Assembly (NCBI GenBank): GCA_916048055.1
Contig: CAJZHL010000019.1
Span: 496,001-560,000, forward strand
Length of the DNA stretch: 64,000 nt
Direction of reading: 5' to 3'
Source: Pedinophyceae sp. YPF-701
Taxonomy: Eukaryota > Chlorophyta > Pedinophyceae
The position numbers and the translations under genes are program-made. Positions 47,433-59,105 of this stretch are shown here, one piece after another (the stretch's first letter is position 1; every line of letters begins with the position of its first letter). Below the pieces are notes generated by a model. It searched no databases, was not told the origin of the DNA, and saw nothing but the letters and a program-made list of their open reading frames with translations.

Positions 47433-48127
47433 GACGCTCCGTTCATGCGTCGATTCGCATCGTGACGTAGAATCGCCGCACGGTGGTGTTTGCTACGTCC
47501 GAGCGGTATACTGTCCCCCATCGGAGAAGATGCCGGAAAAGGTGGGAACGTCGAGGCAGAAGTCGTGCACGACCGACGCAAGGGAAGCGGGGCGATTTAC
47601 CTTATCAAAACGTCCCGCAAACGGCGCGGGTGCCGCGACGCTGCGTTCCTGCCGTCCGCACAGCGCGGGCGCACCACGTCCCCCCCGTGAACGCGAACAG
47701 GCGCAGTGGCTCCCTCCGCCCGGTCTTTCGCGGGCACTTAGTGCCGTTGTCCGCGTCCACGGGTGCCGTATGTGGCGCAAACCCCGGCGCGGGGGCCTCC
47801 TGGCTGCACCCCTCCCCTGACCACTTCTACCCTGTCCGGCGCCTCGCGCTCCCCATCCGTCGGCCCGGCGAAAGGGGCACGGGGACGGACCATCATCCGC
47901 GAGCCCGCCGTCGGGTGGAACCCACGACAGCTGGCACCAGTGCGTCGCGACCGACACAACATGGACCAACAAGTCTCTTCAACTGTACAGTGCCACCACT
48001 GAGCAGTTCGCCCTGCCACGAGCACGCAGGAGCGCCGACAGCGTTCCGCAGCCGCACGGCTGTACCCTCTGCACGCTTCACGCGCACAGGAACAGGAACA
48101 AGGAACTCACAATGCGACGCGTGCTCC
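47433..48127. other. Spacer between LRR start and DHHC stop
   Basis: About 700 bases between two minus-strand genes. It should carry the LRR promoter and the DHHC 3' UTR. No supported gene or repeat is seen; open frames are short and without motifs. Confidence 0.4.
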
Positions 48128-49280
48128 TCAGTCATGTTTCGGCCTGTCCGCGCCTGCTGTCGCCACCAGGCCCGGCCCGGACCCGAGCGCTTCGCGGATG
48201 GCCGCAAGATGCTGTGCGTGCCACGGGATGTACCCCAGGACCAGCGGAACGCTCCCCCCCCCTGATGCAGAGCGGCGCAGGGCGTCCACCGCGCTGCCGC
48301 CGGTCGCGGCGCGCGCGACGGACGCGACGATCAGGGCGCCGGCGAACAGGCCGAAAAGCAGCCCGCCCAGCGCGCTCAGGACGGGGCACGCGACGAATCC
48401 TGGGATGCTCCCCGACACCGCCAGCCACCACGCAACCCTCGCTGCCCGCAACGCCGCGCTCCCGGCCGAACCCCCCGGCGGCCCAGCGCCCCAGTGGCCC
48501 TGCCACACGTCGGCGAGCTCCCCGACGATCTCGCGCCAGTGCCTGCGGATTCCACGTCGGTTGATGGCCCACTCAGCACCACGCAGTGACTTATACCCCC
48601 TGTCAGGCAAGGCATCGCGGCGACGCGGCGGCGCGTGTCGCGCACACGTACCTGCGCACCGCCCTCTCCCCCGCGACGGTGGCGACGACGCACCCGGCCA
48701 GCACCGCGGCGCAGAACCGCAGAAATGGCCCCAGGGTCCCCCGCGCCACGCACTGGCCGAGAAAGGGGCAGTGGTGGTCCATGCCGAGCGCGCAGAGCCC
48801 GCACGTCGAGCAGTGGTGCGTCCCGGGCGGTTTGAGGAACCCACACGGGTGGCACCAGCGGTACCCTGACAGCGAGTCGGGTAGAACTTGTTCGTGCGAC
48901 GCACCGCGAGCGACGCAGGGGGGCCAAGGGTCGGGGGGGGGCTGGCACGCCCGGGGCTCGATGGGGGAGCAGCCCGCGATCGCGAGGACCTGGCTGAGGA
49001 CGATGGCGACGCTCAGCGCGTAGCAAAACCACTTGACGGGCGCGATCGTGCCGTCGTGCCTGAGCTCGGTCTCGCCGACCTGCCACACCGCGAGCGGCAC
49101 CGTCTGCTCTGTCGTGATCGCCGCGAGCGAGATGATCAGCGCGGCCCCCATCAGGACCAGGCACACATCGCGGCACTTGCAGTATGCGAGCTTCAGGGTC
49201 CATTTTCGCCGCTGCGGCGTCGACGCGCATCCGTTTCCGTCATCAGCGGTTGATTTCAGGGCGAGCACGATGTCCTCCAT
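48128..49280 (-). CDS. DHHC-type protein S-palmitoyltransferase
   Basis: Membrane enzyme that attaches palmitate to protein cysteines. Exon 1 (49280-48652) starts at the ATG of MEDIVLALK and encodes two membrane helices (CLVLMGAALIISLAAI and WFCYALSVAIVLSQVLAI). The cysteine-rich domain follows: CHPCGFLKPPGTHHCSTCG, then MDHHCPFLGQCV with the DHHC catalytic motif. A 52-base intron (48651-48600, GT-AG, phase 2) leads to exon 2 (48599-48128), which encodes the last hydrophobic segments (WWLAVSGSIPGFVACPVL, GGLLFGLFAGALIVASV). Total 366 residues, with a typical four-helix layout. An in-frame upstream ATG at 49388 is possible but adds a proline-rich tail unlike the family. Confidence 0.92.
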
Positions 49281-49908
49281 GCGCTCTGTGGTGGCGCCGC
49301 ATTGCCTGTGAGGAGAACGAGGGATGGGGGGTGGTGGCAATGGTCCTGTCGATGCGGGACGCTCGCCGGATAGGGGGCACGTCGGCACGTCGGCGCGTCA
49401 AGCAGCGCACTCACATGCACATCATCTCTTCCCCATCACGAAAATGCCGCTCCGCCCTATCCAACGTCACGTCGAACGAGTCCCCGCACCCCCAGCATCG
49501 CGCTCCTCCTCCTCCTCCTTCGCCGCTCCCAGTCACGCCCGCGACTGCATCGCACATCGCTGTGGCTGGAAGCAGCCTCCGCTATCGTCCCATAGGGATG
49601 CGCTACGCACTCGCACAAACGCTGGTCGCTGCCTCAGAGAACGGCGCGCTGAGCACCTCCTTGACGCACCAAGCGAAGCGATGGCCGCGATGGCCGGGTG
49701 GCCAGGACGGTCCTGCAGAGCCAGCCAGCACCTCGCGGCCGCCGGAACTGCCGCGTCCGCGTCGCCCCTCGAGCCTCTCACTGCCAATGACGCGGACAGA
49801 CTGCAGGGTACAGTCCCCCTTGCAGCCTGACGCACTACAACGTGTCGTTCCGCCGAGCGCCGCAGCACACACGCCAAGGCACGCGACTCCTGGGGGTCGT
49901 CACAGTCG
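49281..49908. other. Spacer between DHHC start and ABC-F stop
   Basis: About 630 bases holding the DHHC promoter and the ABC-F 3' UTR. A short CTC microsatellite lies near 49504-49518. Nothing else is recognised. Confidence 0.4.
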
Positions 49909-52867
49909 TCACGCCTCCTCGAGGACCTCCAACAGCTCCTCGTACTGCGCGTACAGGTCGTCCAGCTTGCCCTGCAGCTTCGCCCTGTCGTCCTCGAGCT
50001 TCGCGAGCTTCGCGACGTCCGAACCTGCCTCGATCGAAGCAGCCTCCAGCTCCGCCATCTCCTCCTCGGCCGCCTCGATCTTACCCTCAACCTGCACGAC
50101 AAGGGAATCACAACGGTCACCCACGCTGCCGATCGCCTCCTCGCCGAGCAGAGACAGGCGGGCCGGATCGAGACGGCCCTCTTCCTCGCGCTCTTACCTT
50201 CCCGACCAGCTTCGGCGCGTCGAGCTTGAGTTTCCGTCGCTTTTCCGCAGCGCGCCTCTCTTCCTTGGTCATCTCCTGCGGCGGCGCAGGCCCCTTGGCC
50301 GCGGGCGCGCGCGCCTTCGAGCCGTTCGATGACGGCGCACCGTTCGTGCTCTGAGCAACGGAGTGCTCGAGGGATGCGATTTCGAAGTCGGAGTCACGCA
50401 GGTCGCGCTGCTCGACAGTCAGCTTGCCCTCCTGGACGGTCGCGACGTGCGACGCCCCGAGGGCCATGCAGAAGGGCTTGTCGTGGCTGACGACCTGCGT
50501 TGCACGAAGCGCGCCCCGTGGAGTGGGTGTGCGGGCAGAAGCTTTCCGGCGGGATGGCCATGCACGAACCCCCAAGGGGGCGTGTGGTGCTCGTGGGCGA
50601 GGTCCGCACCATGAGTGCTCCCGGGTAGTCCTTGAGAGACTGTACGAGCGTCTCGATGGTCTGCGGTAACGCGAAAGGACATCGTTTAGACAGACGCACG
50701 GTCGAAATTGCACAGCTGCTCATTGGCAACGACGTCCTGGCAATGCGCGGGAAAGCTGCCCCGCACCTGGACGTCGAGATGGTTCGTGGGCTCGTCCAGC
50801 AGCAGAATGTTGCGCGGCACCAGCGCGAACATCGCCAGCACCACGCGTGCCTTCTCCCCCCCGCTGAGCATCCCCACCGTGCGCAGCGCCTTGTCAGCAG
50901 ACAGCCCGAGGGCGCCCATGACGCTCCGGGCACGCTCTGCAAATACGGCAGCCCAGTGCGCACGTCAGCATCACGACGGGGGCGCACATGTGTGCTGCGC
51001 ATCGTGTTGTCGGGTTGCGTACCCTGCGTGATGAGCGGGTCATGCTGCCGCGCCTCGGCCAGGACCAGTTCGACGGCCACGGCGCTCTGGTCCAGGTCCT
51101 GTGCGAGGTCCTGCGTGAAGTACCCCAGTGACACCCCCTCTCCCTTGCGACGCTTGCCAGACGCGAGCGGCAGCCGCCCCGACACCGCGGCGAGGAGGGT
51201 ACTCTTGCCCGCGCCGTTCGGTCCACGAACGACGACCCGGTCGCCGCGCGTGACCTTCAAATTCGCCCCGCTGACCTGCGAAAGCAACGCAGATCGAGAA
51301 ACCATATGTTCGTGTCATCCACACACCTCCAAGCATCTCGACGACGCGTCCACGGCGACCAGCACGTCAACGCACTCTCCAGAACTCACCACGGGGTCGC
51401 CCTCCGCGTCCCATCCGAAGCTCGCGTCGTCCAGGAAGAGCATCTCCTTGTTGCAGGGGGGCGGTTTCGGCAAGTCCAGTTTCGGAGCCCTGGTCCTCAG
51501 CGTCCCCACGGGCGCGTCCGGGGACGACTTCTCAAGCCGCTCGATCATCTTCTGCCGCGACGCCGCCTGCGACGCCTTGGTCGCCTTGGCGCCAAACCTG
51601 TCAACAAAGCCCTGCAGCCTCTCGATCTCCGCCTGCGTCTTCTCGTACTCCGCCTGCTGCTGCGCCATGCGCTCCTCGCGCTCGACGACCCACTTGTCGT
51701 ACGGCCGCGACCGGTACGTCTCCAGCGTCCCCGCGCGCACCTCGGCGATGGACGTCGCCGCTCCGCGCAACAGCTCGACGTCGTGGCTGACCAAGAGGAC
51801 GGTGCCGTCGTACTCCGACAAGTACGTCGCGAGCCACTTCCGCGACGCGGCGTCCAGGTGGTTGCTGGGCTCGTCCATGATCAGGAGCTCGGGCTCGCTC
51901 AGCAACAGGCGGGCCAGCGCCACCCGCATCTGCCACCCGAGGGACAGCTCGGAGCACGCGCCGTCCATCGCCTCCTCGCTGAACCCGAGACCCTTGAGGA
52001 CCTTGCTCACTTTCTCGTCCGCGTTGTACCCCCCCGCGGCCTCGAACGCCTCCATCGACGCGCTCAGCTCCTCCAGCGCCGCCTCTGTGCTGTTGCCGTT
52101 CTCCACCTCCATCGTCGCGCGGTCCATGCGTTCCTTCGCTGCCTGCACACCGCACCGAAACGCTCGGGGATCGCAATCAGCCCCCAGACGCCGCACACAA
52201 TACAACATGAAAATGAAATGAAATGAAATGAAAAACAGTGCCTGAGGGTGCGGCGCGTGCGGACGCGACAGGCCAAGGAGCGCACCATCAGCCTGTCCAT
52301 TCTGCTCGCAGCCTCCTCCCTGACAGTGCGCGTCGACCCCCCCACAGCCGTCTGCTCCAGGTAGCCCAGCCGGAGGCCGTGCTTGAGCGTGACCGACCCA
52401 AACGGGACCAGGACGCCCTCCAGCCCGATGATGGCCTTGACCAGCGTGCTCTTGCCCGCTCCGTTCGGTCCAACGAGCGCCCACCGGTCCCCGGCCATGA
52501 CGCTCCACTCGACGTCGCTCAACAGCTCGTTGGAGCCGACCGCGACTGTGACGTCCCGGAGAACCGCGGTGGCGCCCGCGGTGTCGCCCCAGTTCGCCGA
52601 TCCGGGCTTGGGAGCCTTGCCCGCGTCGGGCGGGGTCGGGTTTGTGGCCGACGCGGGGGCGTGGCTCTGTTTTGAGGGCGTGGCGCAGGGCACGGTCGCG
52701 CCCCGCGGCTCCCGTGGGCTGCACGCTTCACGTAGCGTTGGTGGCGCGAGGACGCCAAGGCGCCCGGGGCGCGGCAGGGCGCGCGCGAGCGGGTGCAAGG
52801 TGGATGTGGCGGCACCGGGATGGGCGCGCGTGGGCGGCCCCGCGCGCGTGAGGTGCAGAGAACGCAT
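49909..52867 (-). CDS. ABCF: ABC-F family ATPase, plastid type
   Basis: Soluble twin-ATPase of the GCN20/EttA/Uup family, which acts on ribosomes. The seven-exon model (52867-52286, 52142-51390, 51275-51023, 50936-50767, 50660-50610, 50494-50198, 50091-49909) has matching phases and gives 762 residues. The first about 85 residues are rich in Ala, Arg, Pro and Ser and poor in acids, like a chloroplast transit peptide. Domain 1 has [14 protein letters not shown], signature [16 protein letters not shown] and [12 protein letters not shown]. The long charged linker is present ([19 protein letters not shown]). Domain 2 has [25 protein letters not shown] and [12 protein letters not shown], then VVSHDKPF. 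The C-terminus is a coiled coil ([18 protein letters not shown]). It resembles plant ABCF5. Exon 5 is only 51 bases. Confidence 0.92.
52210..52234. repeat. AAATG microsatellite in ABC-F intron 1
   Basis: About five units of AAATG on the plus strand, lying inside the first ABC-F intron (52285-52143). This is one of the few A+T-rich simple repeats in the window. Confidence 0.9.
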
Positions 52868-53418
52868 CCTGTCGGGCGAGCTGACGAGGATGAAATATCG
52901 AATTGACGTGATTCGACCCAGTCAGGCTCTCAGGCGACGCGCTGCAGCCTGTCTATCCTATCTCTTCTCCCACACTCGCGGGTATCACCCGCACAGGAGT
53001 CACCTGGGATTTCTCGCCCAAGAGATCGATCAAGTACGCATCGAGAAACCATCCGCGGCTCACGTAGTGCCCGATCGCCGTTCTGGTGGTCGTGGGGGGT
53101 CTTTTGATTCATAGCGCTTGCGTCTGGCTCCGAGCCGCTCGGGGCCGCGCCCGTCGCCCGCCGAGATGGTCGGGGCCTGCGTGGACGCGGCAGAAGGACC
53201 TGTCATTCTCGACTGCTGCATTCAGAAACAACTCGGCCTGCCCGTGCCGGGCGGCCGGCCGCCCCCCTTGCGAATGTGATGTGGCCGCGCGCCGTCGCCA
53301 GGCCATACGCCGCGTTCCGGCTCATCCACTTCCTTCTACACTTCATTTTTGAGAGCTCGCGGGCGTTCTACCTCAGTTGGTTCCCCCTAGAGCACCACAA
53401 GCTCCCCGTTAACACATC
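52868..53418. promoter_or_regulatory. Divergent spacer between ABC-F and GNAT genes
   Basis: Promoters of both genes are expected in these 550 bases. A stop in the GNAT frame at 53410 means that any upstream GNAT exon must be joined by splicing. No such exon could be chosen with confidence. Confidence 0.4.
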
Positions 53419-54253
53419 GTGAGTCAACTCCCCTCGCGCGTCCGCCCGTCGCGACGCCGACCTCGCGATGCGCGCGCACAGCAAGGGAGACGTCCGTCAC
53501 ATCGTGATTCTTCACGCCAACACGCGCCTCAGCCCTCTGCGTGCCCAGTCAGAGCCGATGTGTCCTCGCGGTTGCCCTTCCCGCGCAGAAAGGAGCCGCT
53601 GTTCGAAGTCGTTCCGGTCCGGAGGGAGCACGAGGCCGCCGTTCGTCGCGTGTGGATCGATGGGCTGCCGCAGACCCTCGGCAGCGTGTCCTGGAGGGGT
53701 CGGTGGTCGCTCTGGCGGCGGTACTGCCAGCACTCGTTCGACGCCGCCGTCGCCCTCGACGGCGACATGCGCAACATCAAGCGCGACTGGGCGGACAAGC
53801 CCGGCCGCATGGCGCTCGCCGCCGTCGTGAAATCCCAGCGCCGCGTCCAGGTCGTCGGGTGCATCTTTGGAGAGGCGGGGAAGAGCGATCGCGTCGACCC
53901 GAAGCCGACGGAGAAGGAAATCAAGGCCACGTGCAAGCTCACGCGGCTCAGGTGCGCCGCAGCCGGCCCCTCGCCGCCGCCGCAGCCCGCCAAGCGCTGC
54001 ACATCTGCCACAGCGTCTCGCGCCCGACGGGCCGCTCGCACGCCGCCGCTGCAGCGTGCACCCGGCGTGGCGACGCGAGGGCGTGGCGACGGCGCTGGTG
54101 CGCAACCTGGAGGACTGGGCGCGGCGGCAGGGACTGAAGGAAATGACGTTGCTGACGCTGAATGTTGTTGCGATCCGATTCTACGAGAAGGCGCGGTACA
54201 GGACGACGGGGTTCGTGTCCGGGAAGGTCGCGGCGATGTCGAAGCTGCTCTAG
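53419..54253 (+). CDS. GNAT-family N-acetyltransferase, start unresolved
   Basis: Acetyl-CoA-dependent transferase. The conserved part begins near 53590 (EPLFEVVPVRREHEAAVRRV) and continues to KATCKLTRL at 53951. A 103-base GT-AG intron (53952-54054) is removed in phase 2, giving SVHPAWRREGVATALV, which contains the acetyl-CoA-binding R-x-x-G-x-A motif. VVAIRFYEKARYRTTGF follows as the C-terminal GNAT strand and helix. The stop is at 54253. The frame is open from 53419, but the first in-frame ATG falls too late, inside the domain (MRNIKRDW), so a non-ATG start or an unrecognised first exon is needed. The left end given is therefore only the limit of the open frame. The substrate cannot be told. 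Confidence 0.78.
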
Positions 54254-54474
54254 CTCGAGCTGCCACTGGAGCCGCGCCACAGCACCCAGCGATGCGAGCG
54301 CGGTCAACGTCGCGCACGTTCCCTGCTGCCACGGCCCTGGGTGCGGTTGGGGATTGTGAGGCGACGGCTTGCTCGCACTTCGCGCGACGTGTGCGGCGCT
54401 GCGCATCTGCCCCGCGTCTCACACGGAATCGAACACATCATCGTCGGCGCCCCTTTCTTTCCTTCTTTTGTACC

Positions 54475-55340
54475 TCAGCACAGCCCGCCGTACATGGCGA
54501 ACCCGACGACCGGGACTTCGCAGGCAGCGAGGACCTGGTGAGGCGGCCCGGCCAGCTTGAGCGCCTGGCAGAAGGTCGACTTGCCGCAGAGGCACGAGAG
54601 GTCGTCTGGAGAGAGGCCCTGCAGGCTGTCGCAGCACAGCTCGCCTGCACGCAAGGTTCCGGGACGCGCCGGTCGTTCTCTACTGAACGAGACGTCTAGC
54701 TGGCGTGCGGAGGGGGCGTTGAAGCCGCAAATACGACCCAGAATGACAGCAATGCGCTGCCTCTTTTGAAAAGAGCACATGCGTCTCCTGCGTGGTTCAT
54801 GTGCGCGTATTTGGCGGCAGGCGGGCCCTCACTTGCGTCCATGAGCGACTCCGCCCCAGCGCTGCACTTGGCAAACGCGCTGATCGCCGCCGTGGGGTTC
54901 ATGCACATGTTGTGGCTGCCACAGCTGTTGCCATCGCCCGCGGACGCATCGTGGGCGTCCTCCGTCACTCCGAGCTCCGACAGCGTGATGGAACGGATGT
55001 CGAAGGTACTGCCCGGCGAAGCGGAGAACGAGGCGCCGCCCGCGCGCACTCTGTGGCCCCGTGGGCTCTGCGATCTGGTCGTCCGCGTGCTCCTGCTGCC
55101 CTGGAGGCCCATGGTGAAGGACGCCGAGTTGATCGACGTCGACACCTTGATTTTTGCCGTGACGTCGCGCAGGTCGCGCGCCGCGTGAGCCCCGGCCGCG
55201 AGCGCGAGGAACGCCGCGAGCCAGCAGCACTTCCCAAGCGCGCGACGCCACCGCGCGGCGCGGCCCGGACGCCCGCTGCACCCATCTTCTCCCCGAGCAC
55301 CGCGACCTCGCAGACCTATTCGGTGCGACTCGCGCGCCAT
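54475..55340 (-). CDS. Secreted eight-cysteine lipid-transfer-like protein
   Basis: 225 residues from two exons (55340-54833 and 54644-54475) joined over a 188-base GT-AG intron in phase 1. After an Arg-rich start, the hydrophobic stretch CCWLAAFLALAAGAHA looks like a signal peptide. The C-terminal part has cysteines in the order C-x12-C-x13-CC-x12-C-x-C-x21-C-x13-C, the eight-cysteine pattern of plant non-specific lipid transfer and hydrophobic-seed proteins, plus two extra cysteines. Typical pieces are ELCCDSL and DDLSCLCG. The intron falls between the second Cys and the CC pair. The N-terminal half (about residues 55-135) is not recognised. Lipid binding is inferred from the cysteine pattern alone. 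Confidence 0.62.
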
Positions 55341-55790
55341 GACCCCGTCTGCACACACGCTCACTTGCCCCCCGCGACAAAGAGCTGTTCAAGTTGATGT
55401 TCGTTAGGCGTCTCTCCGCGGTGAACGTCGCCTGCGAACTCAAGCAGCCGCTCCGTTCCCGTCGCATCAAGGAGTGCGACACTCCGGCGCAGCGCGCCCT
55501 CGTCGCTGCGCTGCCAGGCCGCGGCTGGACTGACACGTCACACACCCCCCTGCCAGTAAGCCGCCTCATGGCACTGCACGCTGCGCCGCTCCAGCGAGGG
55601 CCCCTACGCCCCACCGGAACAGCGATCCACGTGTTCTATTCTGCCCGTCTCCGACCCCCCGCGCGGTCGTCCCGCGTCGCGAGAGCGACGAAGGCGTTCC
55701 CCCAGAGGCCATTCAACACCTCCGACCGACGCACGCGGTCGCGACAGCTCGCCACGGCGGGTGCGCGTGGCCCGGCCGCGTCGTCCGCCC
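55341..55790. other. Spacer between LTP-like start and ClpB stop
   Basis: 450 bases with no recognisable gene. They should hold the promoter of the LTP-like gene and the ClpB 3' UTR. Confidence 0.4.
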
Positions 55791-58700
55791 CTACTCGTTG
55801 CGCGACCCGACCAGCTCGGCCTCCTCCTTCGAGGACGTGACCGCGAACCCCGCCGAGTTGGGGATGCGGTCCAGCTCCAGCCGCGTCGCCTCGCGGCCGC
55901 CCGGGGCGGACACCACGATCGTGTCGTCCTCGGCGAACTCGTTCCGCAGCAGCGCCTTGGCCTGCAACGCACAACGCCAGCGCGACGCACTCGGTGAGAC
56001 GATTCCGTCGGGAAGCAAACGTGGGCAGGGCGTGGCGCGTCGCTGCCAAGGTGACGCGGCGGCTCACCAGCGCGGTTTCGAGCTCCTTTTGCACGACGCG
56101 CTTGACTGGCCGCGCGCCGAAGACGGGGTCGAAGCCCTTGGCGCCCAGGTACTCGACTGCGTCAGGCTCCAGCTTCAGCGCCATCTTCTTCTCCCTGAGG
56201 CGCTTGTTGACGCGCACGGCCTGCATCTCGACGATCGTGTTGATCTGGGACTGCATGAGCGGCTCGAAGACGATCAGCTCGTCGATGCGGTTGACGAACT
56301 CTGGCCGGAAGTGGTTGCGCACGGCGCCCAGGACGCCCTCCTTGGCCTCCTCGCCGATGTGGCCCGTCGCGGCGGCCTCGAGGATGTACTGGCTCCCGAG
56401 GTTCGACGTCATGATGATGACCGCGTTCTTGAACGACACGTGTCGCCCCTGGCTGTCCGTCACCACGCCGTCGTCCAGGACCTGCGCGCGTCGGCACGGA
56501 CACGCGGCCGTCAGCTGCCGTCCCACAGGGCAACCTCGACAACGACCCCACAATCACGCATGACGCATAGGCGGCGGAACGCCGGGGCGTGTGAGCATCG
56601 AACTCCACGACGGGACGCGCGCGCGTGCACGGCGGCCAGCCCTCTGCGCGGCGCGTGCTCACCTGGAGCAGCACGTTGAACACGTCCGCGTGCGCCTTCT
56701 CCACCTCGTCGAACAAGATGACCGCGTACGGCCGTCTGCGCACCGCCTCCGTCAACTGCCCGCCCTCCTCGAACCCGACGTACCCCGGCGGCGCCCCGAT
56801 CAGCCGCGCGACGCTGTGCTTCTCCATGTACTCGCTCATGTCGATCCGCACCATCGCGTCCTCGCTGTTGAACATGAAGTCCGCCAGACTCTTTGCCAGC
56901 TCCGTCTTCCCCACGCCAGTCGGACCCAAGAACATCAGACTCGCGATCGGGCGGTTCGGGTCCGCCAGGCCCGCGCGCGACCGCTGGATCGCGTCCGCCA
57001 CGGCCTCCACCGCCTCGTCCTGCCCCACGACCCGCTTGTGCAGGTGGTCGGCCAACTGCAACAGCTTCTCCTGCTCCGACTGCTGCAGCCGGTCCACGGG
57101 GATCCCCGTCCAGCGCGCGATCACCGACGCCACGTCCTCCTCCGTCACCTCCTCGCGCAGCAGCCGCATGCTCGCGTTCGGGCCCTTGTGCGCCGCCTCC
57201 AGCTTGGCCTGCACCTCCTTCAGCTGCTTCTGCAGCGAGTTGAGCGTCCCGTACTTGAGCTCCGCCGCCCGGCTCAAGTCGTACTCGCGCTCCGCCGCCT
57301 GCACCTCCACGTTCACGCGGTCGATTTCCGCCTTGATCCGCTGCACGCTGTCCATCTCCTCCTTCTCCTTCACCCACCGCGAATTGAGCTCCTGCTGCTC
57401 CCGCTTCAGCCCCCCGAGCTCGCCGTCGAGCGCGCGCAGCCGCCCCTGCGCCGCCCGGTCGCCCCCGCGCGCCGCCTTCTCCAAGCTGAGCCGCTCCATC
57501 TCCAGCTGCAGAATGCGCCGGTCCAGCTCGTCGAGCACCACCGGCTTGCTCGTGATCTCCATCTTCAGCTTCGCGGCCGCCTCGTCGATCAAGTCGATCG
57601 CCTTGTCCGGCAGGAACCGGTCCGCGAGGTACCGCGACGACAGCATCGCCGCCTCCACCAGCGCGTTGTCCGAGATGCGCACGCCGTGGTGCAGCTCGTA
57701 CCGCTCCTTCAGGCCGCGCAGGATCGAGACCGTGTCCGCCTCGCTCGGCTCGCCCACGTACACCTGCTGGAACCGCCGCTCCAGCGCAGGGTCCTTCTCG
57801 ATGTGCTTGCGGAACTCGTCCAGCGTGGTCGCGCCGATCGTGCGGAGCTGCCCGCGCGAGAGCATGGGCTTGAGGAGGTTCCCCGCGTCCATCGCGCCGT
57901 TCGTCGCGCCGGCGCCGACGACGGTGTGGATCTCGTCGATGAACAGAATGATGCGCCCGTTGCTCTCCGTCACCTCCTTGATCACCGCCTTCAGGCGGTC
58001 CTCGAACTCGCCGCGGTACTTCGCGCCCGCGATCAGCGAGCCCATGTCCAGGCTCATCAGCGTGCGCCCCTGCAGCGCGGCCGGCACGTCCCCCGCGACG
58101 ATGCGCTGCGCCAGCGCCTCCGCCACCGCCGTCTTGCCCACGCCGGGCTCCCCGATCAGCACGGGGTTGTTCTTCGTGCGCCGCGAGAGGATCTGAATGC
58201 ACCGCCGGATCTGGTCGTCGCGCCCGATCACCGGGTCCAGCTTGCCCTCGCGCGCCTCCTTCGTCAGATCCCGTGCGTACTTGCTCAGCGCCTCATACTT
58301 GCCCTCGGGGTCCTGCGAGTCCACGGACTGGCCCCCGCGGACCTGCTTCACGGCCTCCTCGAGCTTCGCCTTCGTCAGACCCGCCTGCTTGAACGCCTTC
58401 TCGCAGTAGCGCGGGTCCGTCGCCAACCCCAGGACCAGATGCTCCACCGAGACGTACTCGTCGCCGAAGTCGTCGCGCAGCTCCTGCGCCTTGACGACCG
58501 CCGCCTCGAGGTTCCGCCCGAGGATCTGCTCGACGTTCCCGGAGACCTTGGGCTGCACGCGGGCGCGGGAAGATGTTGCGTCATGGCGGGGAGCTTCGCG
58601 GGCGCGCGGGGGCTCGGACGCGGGCCCGCGGGCCGGGCCACGCGGCGCTGCGCACCTGCGAGTGGAGGTGCGCGTCGATTTTGTCGAGGATGTCCGACGG

Positions 58701-59105
58701 GTTCCCCCCCGCCTTGCTCACGATTCTCCGCGCCAGCCCGTTGGGCTGCTCCAGCAGCGTCTTGAGGAGGTGCTCCGTCTCGACGAGCTGGTGGCTGTGC
58801 GACTTGGCGACCTCCGGCGCCTGGATGACCGCCTCCCAGGCCTTTTCCGTGAACTCTTGTTGACTGATGCGCTTGCCGCCGCCCTTGCCCCCTCCCTTGC
58901 CCCCCGCCGCGGCCGCGTGGGTGATCACACCGACGCGCGGGGCGGGCCCCTGCTGCCGACGTATCGCGTTCATGTCACCGGGATGCGCGGATGGCCGGGT
59001 CAGGCGCGCTGAGGCCCGCCCGGGAGCAGCATTGTGGGGAGCGGTTGGCCTGGGTGGCCGGAGCGCGGCCGAGGGGACGGAGAACGACGCCGTGCACGTC
59101 CTCAT
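55791..59105 (-). CDS. CLPB: ClpB/Hsp100 disaggregase, plastid type
   Basis: Hexameric AAA+ chaperone that pulls proteins out of aggregates with Hsp70. Four exons (59105-58656, 58552-56663, 56481-56068, 55961-55791), all GT-AG in phase 0, give 974 residues. The first about 75 residues (from [18 protein letters not shown]) have transit-peptide character, and [18 protein letters not shown] starts the Clp N domain. AAA1 has [13 protein letters not shown] and [14 protein letters not shown]. The middle domain is a long coiled coil, which distinguishes ClpB from ClpC. AAA2 has [13 protein letters not shown] and [10 protein letters not shown], then [14 protein letters not shown]. The joins [13 protein letters not shown] and [18 protein letters not shown] match the family exactly. 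It is divergent from aspartate kinase, another plastid enzyme. Confidence 0.96.
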
